Source: Runella sp. SP2 (GTDB lineage: Bacteria > Bacteroidota > Bacteroidia > Cytophagales > Spirosomataceae). From it: a DNA stretch of 64,000 nt. The notes under the pieces were generated by a model, which saw only the letters and a program-made list of their open reading frames with translations, searched no databases and was not told where the DNA came from. Position numbers and translations under genes: made by a program. Shown in pieces: positions 34,435 to 42,992 of this stretch; the first letter of the stretch is position 1, and each line of letters begins with the position of its first letter. The DNA is taken from assembly GCF_003711225.1 (NCBI RefSeq), contig NZ_CP031030.1, positions 4,278,001 to 4,342,000 of the forward strand. The letters are read 5' to 3'.

Positions 34435-35280
34435 ATGAACAAGTCATCCGTATTCCGTACGATTAAAAACTCCTGTATGCCTGTCGAGTTAGCAGTTTTA
34501 TTATTGGTAGCTGGTTGTACCACGACCGACAGTACACCTACTTTCGATGTATCGTTGGGGCAAACCTCACTGGGACAAGTGCTCACGGGAGAGAACGGCA
34601 AAACACTTTACTATTTTGCCTCCGATATTACAGGTCAATCGCAGTGCTCAGGTTCGTGCTTGACCAACTGGCCCGTATTTTACAAAGAAACACCTACCCT
34701 CGGAACCAGCTTAACTGCTACCGATTTTACGACTATTACGCGTGCTGACGGTACCAAACAAACCGCTTACAAGGGCTGGCCGCTTTATTATTATGCGGGT
34801 GATACCAAATCGGGGGATGTGGCAGGAGAAAAGCTAAACAACGTTTGGTTTGTCGCCAAGCCATCGTACTCCTTGTTTTTTGCCAATGCGCAATTGGTAG
34901 GAAACGACGGTAAGAATTACCTTTCTGACTATACCGTTGGCGATGGAAAAACCATTTATTTGGTGGATGCGGCTGGAAAAACGCTCTACGGCTACGTTCC
35001 TGACAAAAAGAACACCAACGTTTATACCAAATCGGACTTTAGCAACAATGCTACGTGGCCGATTGCGGAAATTGCAATGCCTACCAATTTGCCCAGTAAT
35101 TTATCGACCAGTGACTTCTCAGTCATCGACGTTTTTGGGCGTAAACAATTGGTATTTAGAGGACATCCGCTCTATTATTTTGGCCCAGATAATGGTGTCA
35201 AAGGAGCAACCAAGGGAGTAAGCGTACCACGACCAGGGGTATGGCCTGTATATAACGCAAGTACCACCGCTTTGCAGTAA
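34435..35280 (+). CDS. Lipoprotein with COG4315-like secreted repeats
   Basis: The 281-residue lipoprotein has an N-terminal helix and lipobox LVAGC (Cys28). The body carries two long units of the PF03640 'secreted repeat' kind: GQVLTGENGKTLYYFASDITGQSQCSGSCLTNWPVF, YKGWPLYYYAGDTKSGDV and, in the second half, GKTLYGYVPDKK and FRGHPLYYFGPDN. Only the first unit keeps the C-GSC pair. The role of this family is unknown; members are often exported and linked to redox or electron-transfer contexts. It ends just before a palindromic repeat and stands alone. Confidence 0.82.
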   Translation: MNKSSVFRTIKNSCMPVELAVLLLVAGCTTTDSTPTFDVSLGQTSLGQVLTGENGKTLYYFASDITGQSQCSGSCLTNWPVFYKETPTLGTSLTATDFTTITRADGTKQTAYKGWPLYYYAGDTKSGDVAGEKLNNVWFVAKPSYSLFFANAQLVGNDGKNYLSDYTVGDGKTIYLVDAAGKTLYGYVPDKKNTNVYTKSDFSNNATWPIAEIAMPTNLPSNLSTSDFSVIDVFGRKQLVFRGHPLYYFGPDNGVKGATKGVSVPRPGVWPVYNASTTALQ

Positions 35281-35287
35281 AAAATAA

Positions 35288-35318
35288 GCCCTTCCAAGGT
35301 TGTAAACCTTGGAAGGGC
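35288..35318. terminator. Palindromic terminator between convergent genes
   Basis: Perfect 14-bp arms GCCCTTCCAAGGTT and AACCTTGGAAGGGC are separated by 3 nt. It lies between the lipoprotein stop and the saccharopine-dehydrogenase-family stop and could end transcription from both sides. No long T run follows. Confidence 0.65.
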
Positions 35319-35361
35319 TACAAATACCGTGGTTATGAGTAAGCACGGGCACGTTTATCGA

Positions 35362-36573
35362 CTAATACTCGTGCGGCAACGGCTGGTTGATTTGCTCGTG
35401 CCACGGCAAACCGTGCTGATTGAGCAAGTCCATAAATGGATCTGGATTTAGCTCTTCACAGTTCCAAACACCCGCTTTCATCCAATCGGCGTTGGTCAAC
35501 ATCAACATCGCACCAATCATCGCTGGTACGCCTGTGGTGTAGCTAACTGCCTGCGCACGTACTTCTTTCCAGCACTCGGCATGGTCGCAGTTGTTCCACA
35601 CGTAGTACGTTTTATCTTGACCGTCTTTGATACCTTTGATTTGGCAACCAATCGACGTTTGTCCTGTGTAGTTTTCACCCAATGAATCTGGCGGAGGCAA
35701 TACCGCTTTCAAAAACTCCAACGGCACAATGTCCATGCCCTGAAACTTAATCGGCGCAATGCTCGTCATACCCACGTTTTGGAGTACTTCTAAGTGCGTC
35801 AAATACGCCTGTCCGAACGTCATCCAAAAACGAGCGCGCTTCAACGTTGGGAAGTTTTTCACCAACGACTCCAACTCTTCGTGGTACAACACGTAGCTTT
35901 CTTTGGGGCCAATGCCAGGGTAATCAATCGGCTTGTGAATGCTCATCGCAGGAATTTCCACCCACTCCCCATTTTCCCAGTAGCGACCTGGCTGCGTAAT
36001 CTCACGAATGTTGATTTCGGGGTTAAAATTGGTTGCAAATGCCTTTCCGTGGTTTCCAGCGTTGCAGTCGATAATGTCGAGGTAGTGCATTTCATCAAAC
36101 TGGTGCTTGTTGGCAAACGACGTAAACACCTGCGTCACACCTGGGTCAAATCCACAGCCCAACAATGCCATCAAGCCCGCCTCTTTGAAACGCTCTTGGT
36201 ATGCCCATTGCCAGCTATATTCAAACTTTGCCACGTCTTTTGGTTCGTAGTTGGCCGTATCGAGGTAGTGAACTCCCGTTTCCAAGCACGCATCCATGAT
36301 GGTAAGATCTTGGTAAGGCAAAGCCACGTTAATCACCATTTTAGGCTGAAACGACTTGATAAGCACCACAAGTTCCGCCACGATGTCGGCGTCCACTGCG
36401 GCCGTTTGAATCGTTACCCCGTGCATTTCTTTGATGTCAGCCGCAATTTTATCGCATTTCGACTTGGTACGGCTGGCAAGCATGATTTCGGTAAAAACGT
36501 GCGAATTCATTGCGCATTTGTGCGCAACCACGCCCCCTACTCCTCCTGCTCCTATGATTAAGACTTTTGACAT
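35362..36573 (-). CDS. Saccharopine dehydrogenase family, probable carboxynorspermidine dehydrogenase
   Basis: The 403-residue protein starts at the ATG at 36573, giving MSKVLIIGAGGVGGVVAHKC, a Rossmann NAD(P)H site at the very N-terminus; the longer frame only adds an unlikely extension. Conserved blocks include MVINVALPYQDLTIMDAC, LGCGFDPGVTQVF and HAECWKEVRAQAVSYTTG, which fit the carboxynorspermidine or carboxyspermidine dehydrogenase (CANSDH) branch. That enzyme condenses aspartate semialdehyde with a diamine and reduces the product in the alternative spermidine pathway. The partner decarboxylase is not in this window, so the exact substrate is inferred. Confidence 0.82.
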   Translation of the reverse strand: MSKVLIIGAGGVGGVVAHKCAMNSHVFTEIMLASRTKSKCDKIAADIKEMHGVTIQTAAVDADIVAELVVLIKSFQPKMVINVALPYQDLTIMDACLETGVHYLDTANYEPKDVAKFEYSWQWAYQERFKEAGLMALLGCGFDPGVTQVFTSFANKHQFDEMHYLDIIDCNAGNHGKAFATNFNPEINIREITQPGRYWENGEWVEIPAMSIHKPIDYPGIGPKESYVLYHEELESLVKNFPTLKRARFWMTFGQAYLTHLEVLQNVGMTSIAPIKFQGMDIVPLEFLKAVLPPPDSLGENYTGQTSIGCQIKGIKDGQDKTYYVWNNCDHAECWKEVRAQAVSYTTGVPAMIGAMLMLTNADWMKAGVWNCEELNPDPFMDLLNQHGLPWHEQINQPLPHEY

Positions 36574-36711
36574 TTTAGTTGTGAGAGATTTGGTGACTGA
36601 GCCGCTTTCGTTAGCATTTAACTTCCGCCAGCTCAAAATTTAGTCGGCAAAGATACGATGCCTAAGCGTTTTTTCTGTTATTTGAATGTTAGTTTTTAAA
36701 TAGTTAACCTC

Positions 36712-37185
36712 ATGGACATTCTCTTACTCATTTTAGCCATTGCTGGGTTGTTGGTTGGGCTTGCAGGCGCCGTTCTTCCCCTCCCTGGGCCGCCATTAAG
36801 TTTTGTTGGTCTGTTGTGCCTTTACTTTTGCAGCTACGCCACCATGAGCTCATGGGTATTGTACTCGTTTGGATTTGTGACGGCCATTATCACTGTATTG
36901 GATTACTACGTACCCATTTGGGGTATCAAAAAATTTGGTGGGAGCCAATACGGCACTTGGGGCTCGACCTTAGGGCTACTGCTTGGCTTTTTTGTCATTC
37001 CTGCCTTGGGAATATTTTTAGGGGCATTTTTAGGAGCACTGGTAGGCGAACTTATTGGCGGGATGGCCTTCGACAAAGCCTTAAAAGCTGCTTTTGGCTC
37101 ATTTTTGGGCTTTTTATCGGGAATTGTAATGAAAGTAATTTTGTGTTTGGCCATGATTATTTACGCCGTTATGGCCTTGGTCTAA
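36712..37185 (+). CDS. DUF456 membrane protein
   Basis: The 157-residue protein is a chain of membrane helices with glycine-rich packing motifs (GLLVGLAGAVLPLPGPPLSF, LGIFLGAFLGALVGELIGG). The GxxLPxLPGPPL-type loop and the YYVPIWGIKKFGGSQYGTWGS segment are typical of DUF456. The function is unknown; the glycine-zipper repeats suggest oligomerisation. It is divergent from the dehydrogenase gene and is followed by a structured leader of the TonB receptor gene. Confidence 0.9.
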   Translation: MDILLLILAIAGLLVGLAGAVLPLPGPPLSFVGLLCLYFCSYATMSSWVLYSFGFVTAIITVLDYYVPIWGIKKFGGSQYGTWGSTLGLLLGFFVIPALGIFLGAFLGALVGELIGGMAFDKALKAAFGSFLGFLSGIVMKVILCLAMIIYAVMALV

Positions 37186-37284
37186 ACATTTTTTAAAAAC
37201 TTTCGACCTGCTGGCGTGGGGGGATTACCGTGGCGAGTTGTCATCTTAGCAAATAGCCAAGAAAACAAACCTCTGTAAACTTTC

Positions 37285-37365
37285 TCCCGTCGCCCAGTAG
37301 GGTAGCCTTGTACATTGTACTTGCCTCTTACAACACCGCTTTTGCTCGGTGACGGGATTCTTTTT
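37285..37365 (+). promoter_or_regulatory. Structured leader upstream of the TonB receptor, possible switch or attenuator
   Basis: TCCCGTCGCC (37285-37294) pairs with GGTGACGGGA (37348-37357), allowing one G-U pair, and TTCTTTTT follows as in a terminator. Inside are GTAC, ATT, GTAC (37310-37320) and CACCG (37334-37338), which can pair instead with CGGTG (37347-37351). That pairing uses the same bases as the long stem, so the two are mutually exclusive. It starts about 100 nt before the receptor ATG. I could not match it to a known riboswitch class. Confidence 0.45.
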
Positions 37366-37392
37366 GTCTAAAAATCACAATCCTCAAAAGCC

Positions 37393-39807
37393 ATGCAAAG
37401 CTACTTTCGTTTAAAAAACAATCGTTTCCATCACCTTTTTTCGCGTTACTCGTATTTTTTCATCGCAGTCATCACCCTCTTGCTTTCCACCTCACAAACC
37501 TCTCATTCACAAACTCTTACCCAAACTATTCGCGGGATTGTGGTTGATAAAAACGTCCAAATGCCCATTGCAGGAGTGAGTATTGTACTGGTGGGTAGCC
37601 AACCACTCCGAGGTACAACAACTAGCAGCGAGGGCGACTTTGTTTTGCCCAATGTGCCGATAGGCCGTCAAACGTTGAAAGTGACGTATATGGGCTACAA
37701 AGAGATGGTTATGAGCAACATCACGGTCAATGCGGGTAAAGAGTTGGTTCTTACCATCGGCCTCGAAGAAGACATCACGCAGTTGGCCGAAATCACGGTC
37801 AAACCCACCGTTGAAAAAGACAAACCCCTCAACGACATGGCCACGGTAAGCGCCCGTACGTTTTCGGTCGAAGAAACTCAACGCTATGCCGCCGCTGTCA
37901 ACGACCCTGCGCGCATGGCAACGGCCTACGCGGGGGTAATGTCAGCCGACGACGGGGGCAATAATATTGTCATTCGGGGTAACTCGCCCAACGGCCTGCT
38001 GTGGCGAATGGAGGGCATTGATATTCCCAACCCCAACCACTTTTCGAGTTTGGGTGCTTCGGGTGGTGGTATTTCGATTTTGAGCGCGCAGGTATTGACC
38101 AACTCTGATTTTATGACGGGCGCTTTCCCCGCCGAATACGGAAATGCACTCTCGGGCGTATTTGACCTTAAACTCCGCAAAGGCAACAACCAAAAGCGCG
38201 AATACACTGTTCAGGCGGGACTTTTGGGCCTAGACGTGGCTGCCGAAGGGCCTTTTTCTTCCAACTATAAAGGTTCTTATTTGGTCAACTATCGCTATTC
38301 AACCCTCGAACTTTTGAGCAAAATTGGACTTCCCGTCGGCGATTTTGCCCAGCGTTTTCAGGATATTTCGTACAACATTTCGCTTCCTACCCAAAAATGG
38401 GGCAAATTCACGCTCTTTGGTTTTGGTGGATTGAGCAACAGCACGGGGGAAGCTAAAGCCGATTCTACCCTGTGGAAAACCGACGGAGACAAACGGTTTG
38501 ACTTCCAATTCAAATCAAATACGGGCGCTTGGGGCGCAACGCACTCACTTAACTTCAGCCCAAATGCCTTATTAAAAACGGTGGTGTTGTATTCGACCTA
38601 CGAGAACGGTTTTCAACAAAAACGGTTGTCCGATACCTATGCCCTTGAGCCACGGTACGACGAAAACTATCAACTCAACAAACTCTCAGTAGCAAGTACC
38701 CTCAATTACAAATTTAGCGCCCGACTTGCCCTCCGCACAGGCGCGATTTGGAGCCATCAGAAGTACGATTTTTTCCGCGAAGGCTGGAATGCCGAAGCTA
38801 AAAAAATTGAGCGGTATGTGTCGTCCAACGGCCAAACCGCCACTTTACAGCTCTTTGCCCAAGCCAACTACAAGCTATCTGAGCGAATGACGGCTAACCT
38901 TGGGGTACATACCTTGCGCTTATTCCTCAACAACCGCCAGAGCATCGAGCCTCGGGCCTCGGTTAAATGGGACTTCGCAGCGGGGCAGTCATTGGCGCTG
39001 GGCTATGGACTTCATAGTCAGTCACATCCGTTGGCTTTGTACTTTTTTTCCAAAACAGCAGGCGATACGCCTAACTCTCTCCCCAACCAATCGCTTGATT
39101 TTTCAAAAGCTCACCACTTAGTTCTCTCTTACGACCGTCTCCTCAACGAGCATACCCGCCTCAAAACCGAAACCTATTACCAGTCACTTTATGGTGTGCC
39201 CGTGAGTGCTAACCAACGCGATGCCTTTTCGCTGCTCAATGCACTGGATGGTTTTATTAATCAACCTTTGGCCAACGATGGGAAGGGCGAAAACTACGGA
39301 ATTGAGCTGACCCTAGAGCGTTTTTTACACAATAACTTCTATTACCTCGTCAGTGGCTCGGTTTTTAAATCAAGCTACCAAGGTTCCGACGAAATTTGGC
39401 GTAGCACGCGTTTTGACGCAGGAGGAGCAGTGAATGTATTGGTGGGCAAAGAATGGCAACTAGGTCAAGGAAAAAACAACGTACTGGGTATCAGCCTCAA
39501 AACCACGTACATGGGCGGCTACCGCACCACGCCCATTGACCTCGCGGCTTCCCGCAGCCAAGGACAAACAGTATGGATTGATGCCCAAACCAACCAAGAT
39601 AAGTTGGATGCGTATTTTCGGTCGGACGTGCGGGTAAGTTGGAAGCGCAACAAAAACGGTTTTACCAGTACGCTTTCTCTCGACCTTCAGAATGCCACCA
39701 ACCGCCAAAATGTGTACAATTATTATTTTGATTCCAACCTCAACGAAATCCGAACGGTCTATCAACTGCCGCTCATTCCTGTCTTGAACTACCGAGTGGA
39801 GTTTTAG
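37393..39807 (+). CDS. TonB-dependent receptor with carboxypeptidase-regulatory-like N-terminus
   Basis: The 804-residue outer-membrane receptor has a basic N-terminus and signal peptide (to about residue 40), a carboxypeptidase D regulatory-like domain (about 45-125, IRGIVVDKNVQMPIAGVSIVLVG), a plug (about 150-260, NNIVIRGNSPNGLLWRMEG and FPAEYGNALSGVFDLKL) and a 22-strand-type barrel ending PVLNYRVEF with a terminal aromatic. No SusD-like lipoprotein follows, so it is not a typical SusC/D glycan importer. The substrate is unknown. A leader that may switch its expression precedes it. Confidence 0.92.
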   Translation: MQSYFRLKNNRFHHLFSRYSYFFIAVITLLLSTSQTSHSQTLTQTIRGIVVDKNVQMPIAGVSIVLVGSQPLRGTTTSSEGDFVLPNVPIGRQTLKVTYMGYKEMVMSNITVNAGKELVLTIGLEEDITQLAEITVKPTVEKDKPLNDMATVSARTFSVEETQRYAAAVNDPARMATAYAGVMSADDGGNNIVIRGNSPNGLLWRMEGIDIPNPNHFSSLGASGGGISILSAQVLTNSDFMTGAFPAEYGNALSGVFDLKLRKGNNQKREYTVQAGLLGLDVAAEGPFSSNYKGSYLVNYRYSTLELLSKIGLPVGDFAQRFQDISYNISLPTQKWGKFTLFGFGGLSNSTGEAKADSTLWKTDGDKRFDFQFKSNTGAWGATHSLNFSPNALLKTVVLYSTYENGFQQKRLSDTYALEPRYDENYQLNKLSVASTLNYKFSARLALRTGAIWSHQKYDFFREGWNAEAKKIERYVSSNGQTATLQLFAQANYKLSERMTANLGVHTLRLFLNNRQSIEPRASVKWDFAAGQSLALGYGLHSQSHPLALYFFSKTAGDTPNSLPNQSLDFSKAHHLVLSYDRLLNEHTRLKTETYYQSLYGVPVSANQRDAFSLLNALDGFINQPLANDGKGENYGIELTLERFLHNNFYYLVSGSVFKSSYQGSDEIWRSTRFDAGGAVNVLVGKEWQLGQGKNNVLGISLKTTYMGGYRTTPIDLAASRSQGQTVWIDAQTNQDKLDAYFRSDVRVSWKRNKNGFTSTLSLDLQNATNRQNVYNYYFDSNLNEIRTVYQLPLIPVLNYRVEF

Positions 39808-39834
39808 GGAGTAAATGAATGTAAAGTTTATTGC

Positions 39835-39895
39835 ATTTATTTCAAAACACATAGAACACATTAGAATAAACACAGAGTGATCTATGTTTTCTAGA
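39835..39895. repeat. CACATAG-type dispersed repeat, copy 1
   Basis: The stretch with AAAACACATAG and TTAGAATAAACACA recurs inverted near 51740-51795. The two copies differ in a few bases and are far apart, which suggests a dispersed non-coding element. Confidence 0.5.
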
Positions 39896-39948
39896 CAATT
39901 AGCAGAAAACCATCTGTATATCAACACTTTGAGTTTTTCTTTTTCATA

Positions 39949-39986
39949 CAACTTGGCTGATTATAAATTTATAATCAGCCAAGTTG
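39949..39986. repeat. Perfect 38-bp palindrome next to the hutG 3' end
   Basis: Arms of 19 bp beginning CAACTTGGCTGATTATAA meet with no loop, giving a fully symmetric 38-bp sequence. A further half copy TTGGCTGATTATAA lies at 40005-40018. It stands between the convergent ends of the receptor gene and hutG, so it may serve as a bidirectional terminator or as a protein-binding site. Confidence 0.85.
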
Positions 39987-40024
39987 ACCCATTTTTACCC
40001 TAATTTGGCTGATTATAACAAAAA

Positions 40025-40975
40025 TTACTTCACCCCAGCATTCACGATTTCAAACACCAAACTAGCCGCCAAGCGAGCAGTGCGGTTGTCGATGTCGAGG
40101 CTAGGATTAAGCTCGGCGATGTCGGCACTCACAAGTTTGGGCGACGAAAGAATGGCTTGCAGTGCTTGCCGAAAGGTACGGTCGGGCACCAGGCCATTGT
40201 ACGCCAAGGCACTCACCCCTGGCGCGTATGGTGCCGCAAACACGTCCATACAAATCGTCAAATAGACTTTGTCAACCCGTTCCATGAAGACCGCAATCGT
40301 GTGCAAAATAAGCATGATATTTTCTGGGTAAAAATCGTCGGCCAAGAGGTGCTTTACGCCGTAGTGTTTGGCGGTAGCAAACAAACGTTGGGTATTGCTA
40401 TTGGTCTGAATCCCCAAAGCCAAGTAATGAAAATCGCTTTCTTCCTGCGCCAATTGCCAAAAACCCGTCCCTGAACTTGCCCCCACCGCAGGGTCAGGCT
40501 CACGAATATCGAAATGCGCATCAAAATTGATGATTCCGATTCTTTGGCGGGGAAACGCCTTCCGAAGGCCTCGAAAATGCCCGTACATGACTTCGTGGCC
40601 ACCTCCAAATACCATCGATCGGTAGCCCAGTTGGACGAGTTGCTCCACGGTGTCGGCCAGTTCGCTTTGGGCTTCTTCGAGCTTCGTGCCTTCGCACACG
40701 CAATCGCCCACGTCCACCAGCGCTCCTTTGGTCAGCGAATGTGCTGGGAAATTGGCACAAACCGAACGAAGCACACTCGGTGCAGCACTGGCGCCTAAGC
40801 GGCCTTTATTGCGGCGCACGCCTTCGTCGCAGGCAAAGCCCAGTAGGGCAATGGCTTTACGGGCGGTGAGTTCGGCCAGCGGTGTACATTCCACCACTTG
40901 GTACCAGCGCCACAAATCGGGGGCATCGCCGTCGTTGCGGCCTTGCCAGAGGTTGGGTTGAGGGGGGTGAGGCAT
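40025..40975 (-). CDS. hutG: Formimidoylglutamase
   Basis: This ureohydrolase-fold enzyme splits N-formimidoyl-L-glutamate into glutamate and formamide, the last step of the four-enzyme hut route. Manganese-site motifs are visible: FGGGHEVMYGHF, IINFDAHFDIR and LTICMDVFAAPYAPG. The last carries CMD in place of the usual SxD. I start at the ATG at 40975 (MPHPPQPNLWQGR); an upstream in-frame ATG at 41005 adds ten residues. It is separated from hutI by a vapBC-type pair on the other strand, so it needs its own promoter or long read-through. Confidence 0.9.
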   Translation of the reverse strand: MPHPPQPNLWQGRNDGDAPDLWRWYQVVECTPLAELTARKAIALLGFACDEGVRRNKGRLGASAAPSVLRSVCANFPAHSLTKGALVDVGDCVCEGTKLEEAQSELADTVEQLVQLGYRSMVFGGGHEVMYGHFRGLRKAFPRQRIGIINFDAHFDIREPDPAVGASSGTGFWQLAQEESDFHYLALGIQTNSNTQRLFATAKHYGVKHLLADDFYPENIMLILHTIAVFMERVDKVYLTICMDVFAAPYAPGVSALAYNGLVPDRTFRQALQAILSSPKLVSADIAELNPSLDIDNRTARLAASLVFEIVNAGVK

Positions 40976-41049
40976 ATTTTGGATGATTGCGTACTTTTTT
41001 GGCAAAATGCGTTATTTTTACTTTACAATTCAAAAAACAGCTGTCCCAA

Positions 41050-41265
41050 ATGGTAACGGAGAAAAAAATCTTAGCTGAAATCTATCAACTTCCCGAAAGT
41101 CTCAAATTGGAGGTTTTGCACTTTGTGACCTTTTTAAAGCAAAATCAAAATTCTCAAAAAGTAGAAACGAAAAAAAAAGAGCGAGTTTTTGGCCTATCGA
41201 AAGGGAAATACAAAATGAGCGATGATTTTTCAGCGCCTCTTGATGATTTTAATGACTACATGTAA
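41050..41265 (+). CDS. Antitoxin of a type II toxin-antitoxin pair (DUF2281-like)
   Basis: The 71-residue protein starts at ATG 41050 (MVTEKKILAEIYQLPESLKLEVLHFVTFL), which is the pattern of DUF2281/VapB-like antitoxins that carry a short N-terminal binding helix region. The C-terminus is charged and flexible (GLSKGKYKMSDDF then PLDDF), as expected for the toxin-neutralising tail. Two bases separate it from the PIN-domain toxin, so the genes are translationally coupled. Autoregulation at the promoter is usual for such pairs. Confidence 0.82.
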   Translation: MVTEKKILAEIYQLPESLKLEVLHFVTFLKQNQNSQKVETKKKERVFGLSKGKYKMSDDFSAPLDDFNDYM

Positions 41266-41267
41266 CG

Positions 41268-41663
41268 ATGAAATACCTAATTGATAGTTGCACTTTTTTA
41301 TGGTTCAATGAAGGCTCCAATAAAATCAGCCCATTAGCGCATCAACTCATACGAGACCCAAACAATGAGATATACATCAGCATAGCCAGTTTGTGGGAAA
41401 TTTCTATAAAAACATCACTTCATAAGCTCGAAATAGCGGGAGGGTACAACACTGTAATAGAAGATATTATCACAAATAATATGGATATTTTGTCAATCAA
41501 TTTCTCGCATACTTTAATTCAAAATAAACTACCTTTCTATCATCGGGATCCTTTTGACAGAATGATTGTTTCTCAAGCTATTGCTGAAAATATGAACCTT
41601 ATCAGTAGTGACGTGATATTTGACTCATACTTAGCTACTTCACCAGTGAAGAGAATCTGGTAA
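41268..41663 (+). CDS. PIN-domain toxin (VapC-like ribonuclease)
   Basis: The 131-residue PIN-domain protein has the acidic metal-binding set: D6 in LIDSCTFLWF, E44 in ASLWEIS, and D94 and D97 in HRDPFDRMIVSQA. VapC-type toxins cleave tRNA or rRNA when freed from the antitoxin. The gene directly follows its antitoxin. Its stop TAA touches the stop of the convergent hutI gene with no base between, which places the toxin module snugly within the hut cluster. Confidence 0.9.
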   Translation: MKYLIDSCTFLWFNEGSNKISPLAHQLIRDPNNEIYISIASLWEISIKTSLHKLEIAGGYNTVIEDIITNNMDILSINFSHTLIQNKLPFYHRDPFDRMIVSQAIAENMNLISSDVIFDSYLATSPVKRIW

Positions 41664-42875
41664 TCACCACACCCCGTACGGTTTCAACCTCCCTTGTTGG
41701 TAAAGAACTTCTCGGCAATCGGCGCAAGCATATCCTTGTAAATCAACCGAGTACCCTGTTTCAATTCGCCCCACTTCCGTTAATTTCAACGCCTTAGCGG
41801 CTCTGAACGTCAGCCCTGCCAGTACCTCGGCCGTGCTTAGTTTTTGATAGGTAGCCAAAATAGCCGCTTGGGTCAGCAAGTCGCCCATCGGGGCAGAACC
41901 TGGGTTAAAATCGGAGGCAATGGCCACGCAAGCCCCCGCATCCAAAAGCTTGCGGGCGGGAGCAAAAGGCTCACCCAAGCCCAACGACGCCCCTGGCAAA
42001 ACCACCGCCACCGTATCCGACTGCGCCAAGGCATGAATCTCCTTTTCGGTGCTCGCTTCCAAGTGGTCGGCCGACAAAGCCCCCATCTCCACGGCCAACG
42101 TCGAACTTCCTGCCGTAAACTGGTCGGCATGAACCGTCAGGTCAAAGCCCAATGCCTTGGCTTTCTGTAAAAACTGCCTACTTTCGGCAAGCCCAAACGC
42201 CGATTGCTCCACGAAAATATCCACCCGTTGGCTCAGTTGCTCGGTGCGGATTTGGGGCAATAATTCTGCCGTTATCCATTCCAAATACGCCTCCTGCGAA
42301 CCCTCAAAGTCTTTGGGCTTGATATGCGCCGCCAAACAAGTCGGTACGATACGTGCTTTCGAATGAAAAAACTGCTGCACTCGCCCAATGACTCGCAGCA
42401 TTTTCAGCTCATTTTCAAGGTCTAAGCCATAGCCGCTTTTAATTTCGAGCGTCTTGATACCCTGCTGCAACAAACGTTCTACCCGCCCGAGGGTTAGCTC
42501 AAAAAGGGTTTGTTCGTCGCAGGCTCGAGTTTGGCTTACACTGCTCCAAATCCCGCCGCCCGCCGCCGCAATTTCGAGGTAGGTTTTTCCCGCATTGCGG
42601 GCCGCAAAATCGTTAGCACGGCTTCCCGCAAAACAGGTATGCGTGTGGCAATCCACAAAACTTGGCAGCAGCACCGTCGGTTGGGTGATTTCCTCCACCG
42701 TCGCCTCTGGGTACATTTTTACCAACGACTCAAACCCACCCACGGCCTGAATCCGTCCGTTATGGAGTAGCACCCCGCCGTCTTTGATAACCTCCAGTGC
42801 TTCGTCTTTAAGGACGCCCTTCTCGGGCAAACCCCGCAAGGTCACTATCTGCGTAAATGGCCCAAGTAATTTCAT
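41664..42875 (-). CDS. hutI: Imidazolonepropionase
   Basis: This amidohydrolase-fold enzyme opens the imidazolone ring to formiminoglutamate in histidine breakdown. Metal-site residues are present: VDCHTHTCFAGSRANDF, TLEIKSGYGLDLENELKML, and later HAKD-like and SDFNPGSAP segments (IASDFNPGSAPMGDLL). The 403-residue length is normal. It lies 117 bp after hutU on the same strand, so it is probably in the hutHUI transcript, and ends against vapC. Confidence 0.95.
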   Translation of the reverse strand: MKLLGPFTQIVTLRGLPEKGVLKDEALEVIKDGGVLLHNGRIQAVGGFESLVKMYPEATVEEITQPTVLLPSFVDCHTHTCFAGSRANDFAARNAGKTYLEIAAAGGGIWSSVSQTRACDEQTLFELTLGRVERLLQQGIKTLEIKSGYGLDLENELKMLRVIGRVQQFFHSKARIVPTCLAAHIKPKDFEGSQEAYLEWITAELLPQIRTEQLSQRVDIFVEQSAFGLAESRQFLQKAKALGFDLTVHADQFTAGSSTLAVEMGALSADHLEASTEKEIHALAQSDTVAVVLPGASLGLGEPFAPARKLLDAGACVAIASDFNPGSAPMGDLLTQAAILATYQKLSTAEVLAGLTFRAAKALKLTEVGRIETGYSVDLQGYACADCREVLYQQGRLKPYGVW

Positions 42876-42992
42876 ATCAAACAGTCTCCTCTAAATCTCA
42901 CGGTACTGCACAGGCGGCTCTGTACCGTCTCGACCCAACGGAAGAAGCTTTATGTTTTTGATTATTAAAGTGTTACAAAAAAAGGTGAATTT

